This document shows, one piece after another, positions 10,785-23,430 of a DNA stretch of 64,000 nucleotides. The stretch spans positions 6,048,501-6,112,500 of the forward strand of contig CM072344.1 of assembly GCA_036874045.1 (NCBI GenBank). Reading direction: 5' to 3'. The DNA comes from Cymodocea nodosa. Taxonomy: Eukaryota; Streptophyta; Magnoliopsida; Alismatales; Cymodoceaceae. Within the stretch, counting starts at the first letter, position 1. The number at the start of each line of letters is the position of its first letter. A program made the position numbers and the translations under genes. The notes beneath the pieces are model-generated. The model had not been told where the DNA came from and did no database searches. It was given only the letters and a program-made list of their open reading frames with translations.

Positions 10785-12984
10785 ATGATGTATTCAAAAT
10801 TCTACAAAGGGTGTGGTAGAGGTAAAGGAAGAGGTAGGGGAAATGCAAAAGGAAAATAGATAGATGAACATAAAGTTCCATGTTCATGGTTTAAGAAGAT
10901 ACTTCAAGTTGATAAAAGGTTAGCAAAAATATACAGTGAATACTTTTTTTCAAAAGAAATTCTTGATGAAGTTCGGTTAGAACTTAAACATACTGCTGAA
11001 AGTATACAATATATGGGAATTAGAAGTAAATTTGACAAAGAATATCGTATGAAATGTGTTAAGATAGCATTTTTAGAACAATATGCACAATACTTGGAAA
11101 AAGGGATAGGTTCATCAAATAGAATTCCTCAAGCACCCATCAATGGAACACGACTTTAATCATTTAAGGAAGAACATGAATCTATTATACCCACTTCTTC
11201 ATTTTCAAAGGAAAAATAGACAAATATTGTTGTAGATCAAGAAAAAGTTGAAGGTCTTCGAAAAGCTATAGCTATTGAGAGTGCTTTCAAAGAACTAAAA
11301 CAGAAAACTTTTTTGGAATAAATGTATAAGAAAATAGCAATAATTCAAGAAGAAGAATAGCTAACTTGTTACAAAAGAAAAAGAGTTAGAAAAGTGAAAT
11401 AGAAGGAAATTATTTCTAACGAAGCAAATTTTGTTGAAAAGGAAAAATTAGATGAGGATTTAATTCCAAAGGACAATGTATGTCTAGACATTTTGCCTTA
11501 CATAGCATCTGACAAGGTGATTAGTTCAAAACACACTGAAACTAATGATGATAATGAGACATTATTATCATTTTCTAGAAAACTTGAAAAGAGACCAAAG
11601 CAAAAAATTAGTTCAAGTTTTTCTATAGAATCAAGCACTGATGACAAGGAAATTGAACAATCAAAGCATCAAGTAGATAAAATTGAACAAGTTATTGTAG
11701 AAGTGCTTGAAAATATTAAGGCAATAACTAGTTTAGAGGTTGGATTGTTTGGAGTAGTAGCTATTAAAAAAGATAAGACTCTAGAAGAGTTTAAAGTTGA
11801 TCAGCCTATTTCAGAATCTATAGAAAAAGAGTTTGAGAATTCATAGCATGTAGACATGAACATATTTGTTGAAGAAAATGAAGATTTACAGATAGATACA
11901 CAAGCTATTGAATTTGTGGAAAATTTGAACTCTGAACATTCTATTGAAATTGAACTTACGGATGTTGTGGATATTGAAAATGTTCCTTATACTATTGAAG
12001 CTGAAGAATCAAGCTTCAAGAAAATATTTTGATAGAGGAACAAAATGACATTCATTTTGAAGAAGAGATTCTTGAAGAAGAATTAAATTGTGAATCAAGG
12101 CTTTAGGTATCACCTTCTAAATATAGGACCTTGCACATTCAAGGTAATTCAATTTATTTTAGATCTGAGGAAGCATTGCAGAAATATAATAGTTTGAATT
12201 CATGTCAAATTCTGCATGCTAGACCAATAAAATTTAGAAGTTTAATGGAAATTAAAGATCTATTTGAGTTTCAATGCTTAATACAATTCTTACCAATTGG
12301 AACGAAATGGAAATAATATAAAGAGCTTATTGCAATTTTTAACAGCAATCTAGTAAAGAATGAAAATCTTTTGATAACTCAAATAACTCAATAGGAGTTT
12401 ACTTTCTCCTGAATTAATTTTTGAAGTTTTGGGATTACAAAATGAAGGTGTTGTTGTTACAAATAGATTTGACATAGTTAGACAACTAGAATGGGACATT
12501 CAGTCATTACCATAGATTCTAGATGTATATTTAGAAATGAGATTAATGGAAAATCTGAATGCCAAAGTGAGGTTTATTGCAAATATTCTACATGCAAATT
12601 TATTTTATATGCAACTTATGCTATATTGAACAGAATACAAATAAATTGGTTTGATGTTTTCACATATCAACTACAACATATGAGTTCAAAGTTATTTTTT
12701 GGTGATGCTGTATGTTGAATTATTGCAAGCCAAATGAATTTATCTGACTGACTCTGTAAAATTAAAGGCATGAGAGCATTCAGTATAAACGATGTGCAAA
12801 AATACCAGCAACAACAACAACTTGATTTCAACAACAACAACAAAATTATTCAAATCAAGTACAACAGCAACCCGTGCTACCTCCTGACTTAGATGCAGTA
12901 CTAAATGACATCAGAAACAATATTAGGCATCTAGGAGATAAGATTTGTAATGTCATAGGTGATATTATTAGGAGGAATAGATAA
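10785..12984 (+). pseudogene. Extra 3' ORF of copia D0 (putative plant-transposon-associated protein), decayed
   Basis: Collinear with the D1 ORF at 48147-50420. It starts ATGATG at 10785 and encodes a basic N-terminus (CGRGKGRGRGNAKGK), then WFKKILQVDKRLAKIYSEYF, a long acidic, coiled-coil-like middle, and near 12131-12316 a compact domain (IYFRSEEALQKYNS through MEIKDLFEFQCLIQFLP). A poly-Gln tract near 12810-12850 comes from CAA repeats. Many stops interrupt it, the longest open piece being 11493-11846. The compact domain resembles the retroelement-associated family listed as putative plant transposon protein (Pfam PF20167, recalled, not searched). Function is unknown. Confidence 0.6.
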
Positions 12985-13432
12985 ATGTACTGTCATTTGT
13001 CTATTTACTTATTTTCTAAATACAAAATGTAATGTTTGTATTAATTGATTGACTGTTTGAACAATACATTTTCCTGTAAATGTGTTTCAATTCTTATTCA
13101 AGTTTATAGAAAATTTAGCTGTACATACTTGTCTCTCGTTTTTAATACTTTGTAATCATATTTTTCATTAATGACAAAAAGGGGGAGATGATTATGATTT
13201 TCAATGTATATTTTAAAAAGGGAGAGATGATTATGTGTTTGTTAAAATTTTTTTGAAAGTTTTACTTTTGAGAGATGATTTTTACACAAACAATAGAAAT
13301 AAGCTTAAATGAACTTAAGTCAACAAACTGATTTGTTGAATTAAAACTTAACCCAATGGAGGTGCTTCATTGAGTTAAACATATTTCATAATTGATTTAA
13401 TATGGTTTTGTCATCATAAAAAAGGGGGAGAT
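12985..13432 (+). promoter_or_regulatory. 3' non-coding region and polypurine tract of D0
   Basis: No gene. AAAAAGGGGGAGA occurs near 13178 and again at 13418-13431, directly before the LTR. The second copy is the functional-type polypurine tract that would prime plus-strand DNA; the first is a duplicate, also seen in D1 (50600 and 50860). Confidence 0.75.
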
Positions 13433-13869
13433 TGTTGAGTATTATGTTTTGATGATGTATGCTAAATGAATGTAATCATATTTACTCAATTACTATTGTT
13501 TGTGAAAGTAAATTAAGAACATCAATTAATACAGAAAAAGTTTACCCATATAAATACTTGTTTGTAATGGATCTGAAATTATGCAAGTTAAATAACTAGT
13601 TGTTAAGCTATACTAGCTTTTCATTTAACTAAACATTAAGATAACATGTGTTTTTATTGTAAAGCATGATATATTTCAAAGTTATATTTTTGTATCGTGT
13701 ATAGTGCACATTAAGACAATTCATTGAGTTAGTTCTTTGTTTGTAAAAAAGTCACATGAGAACTTGTTAAGTTATAGGCTTAAAGGTTAAAATAGGTCAC
13801 GTGACAACTCGTTGAGTTAGGGAACAAAATGTTAAAGTGAAGAGACAAACTCGTTAAGTTAGTATTATG
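13433..13869 (+). repeat. D0 LTR, first part
   Basis: Starts TGTTGAGTAT right after the polypurine tract and matches the first 430 bp of the D1 LTR at 50873. It stops at TTATG (13865-13869), the left target duplication of copia C. The remainder is at 61138-62367. Confidence 0.9.
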
Positions 13870-14648
13870 TGAAAGGACCTCTAGATTTTGATAATGCAAA
13901 AATCAATGTGAGGTATCAAATTGTATTTCTCAGGTATAATAGTTCAACAAAAGAGCAGAAGATGATACAGATAGCTTAGAGTTTGTTGTAAATGATAAAA
14001 AGGATTTCGAAAGGTTACCAAGCTTAACTATCCGGAAGAGATAGAATTTCAGTAAGTTACCAGGCCTAAGTATCCGATAAATTAAGCTTTAAGTAGCAGA
14101 ATCACCATCGGACAGTTAGAAGAGTAATTATCTAAAATTACAAAACCTTTGGAAGGTTTTAAAGATAGTTGGTTGAATGATCGGAGAGTTAAGGTGCTAA
14201 CTATTCGAAAGCTCAAGGAAAATTGAAAAGTTAGGAAGGCTAACTATCCGAAACTTAAGTCATTGAATTTCCCACGTGTAGAAATCTATACAGAAGCTTA
14301 AAGGGATTTTTCGAAGAGTTAGAAAGTTGACTATCCGAAAATCAAGAATGTTTCGGTAGGTTACATATTTAACTATCTAAAACTTAAGTTATTCCTTTAT
14401 GCACGTGCTGAAATAAGAAAGCAGTTGGAAACTTAAAGAAGGAAAACGGAGGGTTACTATAGCTAACTATCCGATAGTCAATAACATTTCGGTGAGTTAC
14501 AGTTACAAGTTTCTGATTTTATGACACCACATATGTACGACTTGAAGTCCTACGTGGCAAAAGGACTTAAGTGACTCTTCGATAAGTTATAGGTATTCTT
14601 CAAAGAGTTACATAGCTAAACCTCTGAAAAACCCAGAAAATCGGTAGG
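13870..14648 (+). repeat. Copia C 5' LTR, first part
   Basis: Matches 57680-58455 of the 3' LTR nearly base for base in many stretches. It is rich in AACTATCCGAAA-type units and has CACGTG near 14272 and 14401. It is interrupted at GTAGG (14644-14648) by solo LTR B and continues at 16191-16300. Confidence 0.88.
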
Positions 14649-16185
14649 TGTTGAGCTATATTTTTAGCTCAAGCTTTACTGCAAGTGCACAATTCTTTTG
14701 GTGTACATGGCAAATACAAGTCATTCTTCCACAAGGATTGTGTTTATGACTTAATCAACTATTACTCAACTTGTTCTTCAAGCTCTTAGGTATACTTCAG
14801 TAAATTAATGACATGTGAATGTAGAATAATCAAAATTAACACAAGCTCACAAATCATGCAGTTTCAAGGCAATGTATTGTGGAAAATGGTGATGTGAATC
14901 AATTTCTTTACTTATAAATTTATCAACTCATTCAATTATAACATGCACACAAGTTCCACGTGATTTCAGAAGTGATATCAATGCATCAATATTGAGGAAA
15001 GAAAAATAAAACAAGAAGGTTCAATAGACTATACTACTCTATTCTAATTTATACTAAATGCATGCAACTATGCTATTTGCTAATCTAGCTAAACTATACT
15101 ATACTACTTGCATTAGAAATTCTTTTTGGAGATTGATTAGGACAAAATGTGATCTATATAAGATATAACAAAATCAATTAACTACTGAAATTAAAATTAA
15201 CAACTAGATATAAGTGATAGGTTCTTCATTCAAATGAACATCAACACTTATTTTCTTCTTCTTTCAATTCACACATTCTTCTCAAATGCGCCAAGCCACC
15301 ATTGATGAGTGTCATTCACTCGTGTGAAAGCCTCACCAACAGCCCCAACAATACACGTGAATAGAGGATGCAAATTAGAAGTTGAAAAGAAGAATTAAAC
15401 ATTCATATACATTCATTGAACTCTATCTAGCTAAGAAGACATATAATTGAGATGTCCACCACCATTTCTCATCAATTCTTCCTTCTATACAAGAAAATAA
15501 TAAACTCTAAGAGTTGTCACTACCTTAGGAGCTTCTTATCTTCTTCTCTAGAGCTTTGAATTCAATGGAACTTGGTAGCAAATCCACCTCCAAGCTTGGT
15601 CGTCTTCTCCTTAGCCCTTGAAATGGTGAATAGCATGAATGGATGGTCTCTCTTTGGAAGCGCAAGCCTCACCTCCAAGCTTCTTCTCCTTCTTCTTTCT
15701 CTCGTTGGAAACACCAAGTTGTTTGCTGAAATTCCTCTCCCCTTGTATTTATGTTGTTTTGTCTTCTCTCTCTTTGATGTGGCACCTTGGTTTTATCACC
15801 AAGCCAATAAGATGCCATAGATCTAGGAGGGCCAATAAGGTGTTGGCATGTCCTCTTCTTTAAAGTTTAGTCCACCAACTTTTGATTCTTTACATCTTCT
15901 TTGGTCTTTTGCATTAAGCTCCTCCCATATATATGTTACCTACAATTAATGGAAGTTGAACTCCAAGAGACGTTAGCCAACATAGGACATGCAAAATAAA
16001 TCAATGTGTTTCATGTAAAATTATATCCAATGGGGGATGCAAATGTTAATTAAATTTCTATATTGCACTATATTTCAAGACTTATATTACCCATAATTAA
16101 TATCATTTATCCATCATAGATACATAATATCATGCAAAATTACTTATAAAATTCATTAAAAATGGGCAAAATTAAAGCTTGAACA
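14649..16185 (-). repeat. Solo LTR B, minus orientation, GTAGG target duplication
   Basis: 1537 bp, from TGTTGAGCTA to GCTTGAACA, the same length as the two LTRs of gypsy B (27224-28760 and 36289-37825). GTAGG flanks it at 14644-14648 and 16186-16190. No internal sequence is left, so it formed by LTR-LTR recombination. Overlapping Leu/Ser-rich ORFs at 15572-15863 recur in every LTR B copy and run antisense to the LTR; they are not treated as genes. Confidence 0.92.
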
Positions 16186-16190
16186 GTAGG

Positions 16191-16300
16191 GTATCTTGAA
16201 ATACCTCCCTGAACGGTAACTTACCAAATTTGGGTCTAAAACTTTAGCAAGTATAGCAGAATACATCCATTGGGAGAAAATATGATCATTACACATAATG
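16191..16300 (+). repeat. Copia C 5' LTR, second part, truncated
   Basis: GTATCTTGAAATACCTCC through TACACATAATG matches 58462-58573 of the 3' LTR. Similarity stops at about 16300, where F-type sequence begins. The rest of this LTR and the C gag are absent from the window. Confidence 0.85.
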
Positions 16301-16345
16301 ATATTGTTTGGTTTTTCCCAGCACTACACTAGAAAAACTTGGATT
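16301..16345 (-). other. Possible decayed PBS region next to LTR F
   Basis: The minus strand reads AAGTTTTTCTAGTGTAGTGC then TGGGAAAAACC directly after the LTR F end. It resembles AGTTTTTGGTGCC... at gypsy A, with several C-to-T and G-to-A type changes. It may be a worn primer-binding site; the match is weak. Confidence 0.35.
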
Positions 16346-18328
16346 TGTTACTTCTATTTTTTCTTAGTTAATTTATCTTTATGCCTATTCTTTTTCTTTT
16401 AGAAGTAAACAAACAACCTTTAATACAATCTAGATATTAATTCCAATTTGTACTTTAACTGCAAGTGCATAGTGTCAATTGTATCAGTGTGCAAGTACAA
16501 GTTGATCCCATAAGGAATTGCTTAAGATCGTAGAGCTGTTCGTTTGTTAACAATCAAATTTATATATTAAATAAGCTCTCCATTGAATTACAGTTAACTC
16601 AATGGACAAAGTTCGTTGAGTTATGGCTAATTCAATGGACTAACCTCATGGACTTAAGTTAACTCCACGAGCCTGTCTTTTTTTTTTAATACTGCTATTT
16701 ACAAGGAATTCAGCCAACCATTGGGCGATTCCACAGATTGTAAATAACATCAATTAAGCTCTTTAATGTTAGTAAACACTGGATTTATCATTAAGTTTAC
16801 TAACATTTAGATAATTCAAATAGTAACCACTAAAATCTTTAAGTCTTTTGAACAAACCAATTTCAGTAAACTATAAAACTAAAACAAACATAAAACAATC
16901 ACAACACTGATAAAGATAACATTAATCACGATACAACACTCAAATACAACATACAAACATAGATAAATTGTTTTTGATATTTTTGTTTTAATATGAACAT
17001 GGAAATGGGCGAAAGGTGAAATGTAAAGTAATCTCAATCAATAGTAAATACTTCCATCACTACATACGATGCGATTACACCACTTAAAATTAAACTACTT
17101 ACAATTCTGTCTCCTCTCCCTATAGAATCGCGAGTCCAGAATTGCAAGATGATCTCCTCTTCAGCATACAGGCATCAACCCGAAGCCAAGGCTAGAAGCT
17201 TTACGATCTCCTAAAATATAAGTCGGTGCTTGGTGAAAATGGCTTCCCTTCCCGCGACGCGATCACTCCTCACAGTGGTTGTCAAACACCGTGTTTGGCT
17301 TAGAATCGACCCGACATCAAGAAATTATTCTCACAGACCTCCGATAGTTGGTGATTGTGGTGGTGGTAACAATGGTTGGTGTGGTACTTTGGAGAATTGC
17401 TGATACTGCCTGTAGAAAGCTCGGTGCTCCTCCTTTGTACACACTGGTCGTCCATCGATCACACACACTTTACTTCTTTTCTTCTTTTCTTTTATATTTC
17501 TTCAATGGTAACTACTTCTGCTTGAATGGTTGGTTGGATTTCCTTCATTCATATCAACGACGATGATTTCTTCTCCCTTCGATAAGTGAATTCCTGCGTG
17601 ATACGTGCGATCGTGGTTTTTTTCTTTCAACTGTCTGTTCCTGCAACTGCTATAGTGACATATTAGAAAATAAATAGTCCGTGGAGTTACAGATAACTCA
17701 ATGAACTTTCTTTGTTGATTTAACTATAAAACACGTGCATAAATTTAACTATCCGATGCTCAAGTGCATTTCGGATACTTACAAACTTAACTATCCGATG
17801 CTCAGATGCATTTCGGATAGTTACAGATAACTCACTGATATATAACTTAAGTAAAACTAAGTTCTTGACACGTGTCAGCAGCAGTTTAATAATAAAAGAA
17901 ACATTTCGGAGAGTTACAGGTCTAACTATCCGATGCTCAGTTGTAATTTTGGATAGATATAGATAACTCACCGAAAATCCACTTAAGTCACTTTCCCAGA
18001 ACATGACACGTGTCCACAGTTATTTTATAAATAAAAAGAGATTTCAGAGAGTTACACATATAACTATCTGATGCCCAACTGCAATTTTGGATAGTTAGAG
18101 ATAACTCACCGAAAGTTCACTTAAGTCATGCATTATGGTTTCGACACGTGTACTTCAGGAAATAATAAACTATTCTTTCAAAACATAACTGTTCGGTAGT
18201 TTAAACATAACTATCCGATACATGTTTGGTCTGTTAAACATAACTGTCTGAAATATCAAAAAATTTAGATACTTAAGAATTTCACAGCCTGCAACTTACC
18301 GATAGTTTAGAAATGTACTAAATTAACA
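16346..18328 (-). repeat. LTR F, minus strand, about 1983 bp
   Basis: Read on the minus strand it starts TGTTAATTTAG at 18328 and ends GAAGTAACA at 16346. The start is supported by the plus copy at 63088 (TGTTAATTAAG) and the end by typical gypsy-LTR phrasing (TTGTACTTGCACACTGATAC). It holds four CACGTG boxes (about 17732, 17868, 18005, 18144) and many TCGGATAGTTA and TCGGTGAGTTA units. A short run of ORFs (17348-17566, 17720-18004) has no gene-like support. It probably served as the 3' LTR of the F block on its right. Confidence 0.68.
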
Positions 18329-20230
18329 TTAATTCCCCAAAATTAAGCAGATTCTTTAATTAAAGCATATAATAGTGTAATTATAATATAATGGCTTAAT
18401 TCTCATATTGAAAGCTAAATATTATGCAATTAACCATCATTTAACCATTAATAATATGCACTTTTTCATTCTAAACACTTCCCCCATACCTAAATTTTGC
18501 TAGTCCCTTAGCAAACTAAGATCTAATTAATTGGTCTTTCTAAAAGTGCTAGAATTAATTCCTCTTCTTCTTTTTTTCTTCTGTTCAGCATAAGAATTAT
18601 AGATATTCTGTATGTTTCAGTAATCAACCTGCAAATATACTTAGAATATATGCAAATTACATACAAAGTATATCATCATCACATAAGTGTTAATTATATT
18701 ATCGTTTGTTCTTTTTTTCATCATCTGCCATCCTGAATTTTCCAATAAGATTTCTAGAAGAAATTTCAACAACATACGAATCAAAGTACAATCCAATTCA
18801 ATATGATTAAGACAAGTAGAATAAATAATTGTATCTCCATTAAATAACTTCAAAAGTCAATTCTAGATTCATATTTCAGCAATTCTAGATAACAGAAAAT
18901 ATACTCGATTCATAAGATATTTGTATTTCACAAAACACTTGTATCTTTTCAGAACAGTATATGTATTTTTTTTTTTTTTTCTTTTTTTGTACTTTAAAAG
19001 TTAATTTGACAAGCTTGAATCATACAAGAGATTTCTAATGTACCCATGTAACGAGCTTTCAGTCAACAATCCTAGATCTAATCAGGATCTTAGGTTGCCA
19101 GATTTCAAGAGTACTTTTTTAGGTCAACAATCCTTACATACCTATTTACTCAAGTACAAAAGGCTCGTGATTAAACAAGTCAATAAACTCTCAAATTTTC
19201 CTCTCTTTTTTTTTCAATCAAAATACACACAAAACAAAGCATTAATCACATACTATATGTGAACGCATTTCATTAATACAGATGCAGTAATCACCAATCT
19301 AATATAGTCCTGCTTCTATCATTTACTAAAAATATGAATCCATAACAATAAGCTCATACTTTTTCTGTAGTTTAATAAGATCTACACATAAATCATTCTA
19401 CAAGTTCAATCAGTCAAATTAAATGTACTTTAATCATATGCGTTTCATTTAATCTAGAATTCACATCTCAGCTCCTTCAGGACTTCAGATAATTTACTGA
19501 TTTTTCATTAAGCATTCTGATTTCATTTTAAAATCGTGCAACTGTTAAACTCATGAAATTCAGAAAAAAAATAAGATACTATATCTAGATTTGCATAAAT
19601 AGTAAATTCTATAGCATCTTATATAACCTTCTAAATATAACATTCAAGCAGTTACAGTTTATAAAAATTTTACAGTCTCAATTATCGGATAGTTATAGCA
19701 AGTTCATAAAAATTTTCAATTTCCACAAAACTTTGCAATACCATTTTAATTCCTTTAATTAACAAACTTACATGGCTGTTACTTTAATTACCTCTCCCCC
19801 ATACCTATATTTTGCATTGTCCTCAATGTAAAATATTTGACAATAAGTATAGTAATTGTAGCAGGCATGAATACAATTTTGTTGATTTAAAATTCAAGGT
19901 AAGTAATCAGTTACACACCTTGTTTCATTTGTATCTCCTTCTACATATTTTGATTTTTGATTCTGAAAATTTTTTCATTCATAGATAAAAGCAAAATATA
20001 AAACAAAATAACATTTAATAGATATTAATAAATCAGTGTCTTGTGTGGAACCTAGGCTCCTATGCCTTTGGTGGCTCACAAGCAAGCTAGTTGGTTTCTT
20101 AGAACAGATACCAACAAACTAGATTAATATTTTGTTTTTTTTTCTTTTATAAAATAAAATAAAAACTACATTTTTTTTTTCTAAAAATAAATGCAGAATA
20201 CACACAACATTAAACACACAAAATCATAGC
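18329..20230 (-). other. F-block 3' region: two gypsy-style G-rich tracts and a copia-D-like spacer module
   Basis: There is no gene here. On the minus strand ATAGGTATGGGGGAGAGG (about 19791-19808), preceded by TTGAGGACAATGCAAAA, and TTTAGGTATGGGGGAAGTG (about 18478-18496) resemble the phrase before the 3' end of Athila-like elements. Between them, 19560-18840 is a clear relative of the copia D spacer at 46800-47400. A poly-T run lies at about 18968-18984. Confidence 0.6.
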
Positions 20231-21366
20231 TTAAGAACATGATTGAAAAGTAGGAACAAATGGAATAAATGTATCAGTCCAAGCAAACTTTTAGGTATAG
20301 TTCTTCTTGCTATTAATTTTGTTTTAATGCAGTTCTTGTTCCTTCTTAATTTGTAAACATGTAATATATTATAAATTCCAAATATAAGTGTATTACCATT
20401 AATGATATGAAATGTAGAAAGGGATCCTTTTCGGTTTTAGGGTAATGTAGTAGTTTCTATTTCTACATCTATTTCAATATACTCCTCTTCCCACTTCCAT
20501 TCATTTATGTCTTTCATAATCCATATTTGAAATTTCATCAGTTCATCCCACCATCTTATCAGACATAAAGTAGGATCATCATCTTCATTATACCACATTC
20601 CTATTTGAATTTTATTAAATTCTATAGATGGTGGTTTAGCTATTTCTCTCGGTATAGGTAAAATTTCTATATATTCATCATAACTATCTATGCTCACTAT
20701 GTATAAATCAGATCCAAATACTATTGATATATCTGTGACTAGATATACATATCCATCAAGTATGACATGTGTTTGGTTAATTAATGATTTTTGGCCTAGA
20801 TATATCATAATATTTTCATTCCAAGATATATTCAGAAAATTATACACACTTAAGCATAAATCTTCACCCCAATTTCCTGTAGGTCTCCAATAATATAATT
20901 TTTCAGGAATTGTAGAATTTTTATCAGAAAATATTAAAGCCGACCCACAATTTATAGTTGGTACTTCATATCTATTAGGTCTTCCTATATTCCATTCTTC
21001 TCTTGTTATAGGATTTCTTATCAAAATATTAGCTAATAAACTTGCATTCCTTGGTCTCGTCCTGTATATGATTAATCCTTCATCTATCCCCATAATATTA
21101 TCTATTCTTTCTAATGTATTAGGTGGAATTCCAGTAGTTTCTTCCATAGACAGATATTCATGGTTAATTGAACTACGATTAAATGACCTCTATATGAATC
21201 CATCTTTAATCTTAGTCATTTTTACAGCTTGTAGTCCCTGAAAATATTTTTCTTCAATACAATCTTTAATTTCCTTTGATACACAACACAACCTACATAG
21301 ATCTTTAGCTGATAAATTACTTAGTACTTCCCTTAGTGCATCCAACGGTAATTGCATCAATTCCAT
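20231..21366 (-). pseudogene. F-box/FBA-type protein gene of the F block, minus copy, nonsense-broken
   Basis: Collinear with the open ORF at 39873-41012 and very similar to it. The N-terminal F-box (LPLDALREVLSNLSAKDL) is identical as far as read. Two nonsense changes are plain: a Trp codon near residue 51 (FIWRSF is now FI-stop-RSF), and Trp 310 (LPWNQKG is now LP-stop-NRKG). Between them 236 codons are open (21147-20437). The C-terminus continues to a stop at 20231 with at least one frameshift. It lies 191 bp downstream of a gag relative, as in the plus copy. Confidence 0.82.
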
Positions 21367-21451
21367 TTGTCAATTTTATATAACACAAACAAAAATTTAG
21401 CAGAGACAAAAATTAACATAACTACTGCACACCCTTGTGAAGTTAAGGCAT

Positions 21452-21479
21452 AACTCAACGGACTAAGTTCGTTGAGTTA
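21452..21479 (-). other. Hairpin between gag and F-box gene, minus copy
   Basis: AACTCAACG and CGTTGAGTT are complementary arms around a short loop, at the same position as the perfect hairpin at 39761-39787. Adjacent units (AACTCTACGATA, GTTAAGG) repeat the AACTNNNCG pattern. Confidence 0.6.
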
Positions 21480-21557
21480 AGGACTAACTCTACGATACTA
21501 TTAACTATAAATAAAAACATATATATATAGATAGTTGCTTCAGATATGCTGCTTCAT

Positions 21558-22741
21558 TCAGCTACCCTCCTAGAAGAGGTATCAATTTCATTAACAATTC
21601 TATTGACAGGGTTAGGTATTGCTTGTATTGGTAATCCTCCAGTAGGTCTAACTTCCATTGATTCCTTCTATCTAAGTGGTATATTTCTATTCTGATTTTG
21701 AATTGCAGCATTTCCAAATACAAAATCTAGACAATTGTTTAATTGTTGAATTATCTTTTCTAATTTCTCTATTCTAGATCCTTGTTCAATTAATGCTTCA
21801 TAACTTATATTCTTCTCATGTACATTTTCTCCTCCTTGGAAATTATTGTTTCTCCAAGATAAATTCGGGTGATTTCTCCAATTAGGATTATAAGAATTTC
21901 CCAAGTTATCTCTCTAGTTTCTAGCATAAATAATATCTAAATCATTTATGTTTGCATTCTTTTCTACTACCTTTTGATTTAATGATAACTCTTCTATTTT
22001 CTTTGTTAATTCAGTTAATTTCACCTCAAGCATAGTACTTGAATCTATTTCATGCATTCCTCTTGGCAATATTTTTTTATCTGCAATAGCTTCAGCTAAG
22101 TTTTCCCACTATGCAGTTCTTTTTGCAAAGTTTTCTAAATATGCCCATGCTTCTTCCCTACATAATTTTAAAAATCCATTTTGACAAGTAGATTCTAATA
22201 AAGATTTCATTGAAACATCTATGCCTTCATAAATTATACCTATTAATTGTGTTTTACTCATTGCATGATGTAGACATTGAGTCAGTAAATCTTTAAATCT
22301 TTCAAAATATTTCTAGAATGATTCACCCTGTTTTTGGCTACACATTAATATTTCTTTTTTCTTTTTAATCGTTTGATGTGTTGGATAATTTTTTTCTAGA
22401 AAAATAGAGCAAAATTCAGTCCATGTAGAAATTGAATTAGGCGATAGAGTATATAACCATCTCTTAGCTATGTCTTTTAAAGAAAACAGGATATATCTAA
22501 GTTTAATAGCATCTATACTCATGTTCGGCATTTTCATCATTTGACAAATTTCATTAAATTCTCTAAGGAAATAATAGGCATCCTCTCTTTCTAATCCATG
22601 AAAATGTGGCAATTGACTAATATAATTAGATTTTAGTTCAAACCTATCTCCCTCAAAGTTTGGCAATCAAATACATGAAGGTTCATCAACTAATTCAGGA
22701 TACAGAATTTCTCCTAATGGTTTTTCTACTAGAGCAGCCAT
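21558..22741 (-). pseudogene. Gypsy-type gag of the F block, minus copy
   Basis: Starts at the ATG complementary to 22739-22741. It has the Ty3/gypsy retrotransposon gag core: FELKSNYISQLPHFHGLERE, KLRYILFSLKDIAKRWLYTL, SISTWTEFCSIFLEKNYP, and later the Asn-rich WRNHPNLSWRN tail. Gag forms the particle that packages element RNA. Stops occur at a former Trp (F-stop-KYF, near 22315), a former Gln (near 22111) and two later sites. The frame is otherwise continuous through the join that is frameshifted in the plus copy. No CCHC knuckle is visible. The F-box pseudogene follows. Confidence 0.8.
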
Positions 22742-23430
22742 TTCTACGTTCTCTTTTAAAGAAAGGTTAGCTACACCCCAAAGAATTTCGTTAAAGTTCA
22801 GTTCAGAAAATTTTTCAGTACTCCTCTGCGATGAAAATTCCTAGGTAGGTGTTCTTAATAATCGTTTAGTGCTTAGAGAACGAGTCCATGTGCTCATAAA
22901 TAAATAGCAGAAGATTAATTATATACCAGTCTGAAGCTTTGCATTCAATAAATATTTGTTGTCGGATGAAGTTGAATCAGCTGCTTCTCCTTCCAGTTCC
23001 TCCAACGCATTCTCCTTTCTTTTAAAAGTGTTGGTAACTCGTAAATAACATTCTGTTTTATATATATAAAGCACATCCATAAAGTGAATAAATCTCGTTG
23101 CAAGAACATGTCTTGCAACGTGCATCGTGGTTTCTATTTTTATGGGTATGTGTACCACTACTAATTTCAAATTTTGGTAACTACTAAACCGACGAATTTC
23201 ATTCGTGGTTAAAAGAATAACCATTCTGCTTAATCCACGAACTAACCTTATTGAGTTACAGATAACTTAACTGAACAAAGTCGATTACTATTGCTAACTC
23301 CACGGACTAACTTCGTTGAGTTACAGATAACTCAACGGAGTGACCTTATATTATATTACTGACCTCGTGGAGTTACATTTAACTCAACGAACTTACTTCA
23401 TTGAGTTAACGCTTAGCAACCTTTAAGTTT
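22742..23430 (-). promoter_or_regulatory. Leader/promoter-like region upstream of F-block gag, minus copy
   Basis: No gene. It matches 37831-38494 on the plus strand. From its upstream end it carries repeated AACTCAACGAAC and AACTCCACGAGG units (23220-23425), a hairpin with arms CGTTGCAAG (23096-23120) and a TATA-like TTTATATATATAAA (about 23057-23070), then 315 bp to the gag ATG. The arrangement is that of an LTR U3-leader or a gene promoter; I cannot tell which. Confidence 0.55.
23096..23120 (-). other. Hairpin with palindromic loop, minus copy
   Basis: Nine-base arms CGTTGCAAG and CTTGCAACG enclose a 7-base loop that contains the self-complementary ACATGT. It is the counterpart of 38116-38140. 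Confidence 0.65.

Noticed and set aside
15572-15863. Leu-rich ORFs of 74-82 codons recurring in all three LTR B copies
   Set aside because: They are antisense to the LTR, overlap in two frames and simply mirror LTR conservation; no start context or domain supports a protein.
23220-23425. Short repeated AACTC/GAGTT units as a CRISPR-like or tandem array
   Set aside because: Units are unequal in spacing, occur in both orientations and lie in plant retroelement DNA; no spacers or cas genes.
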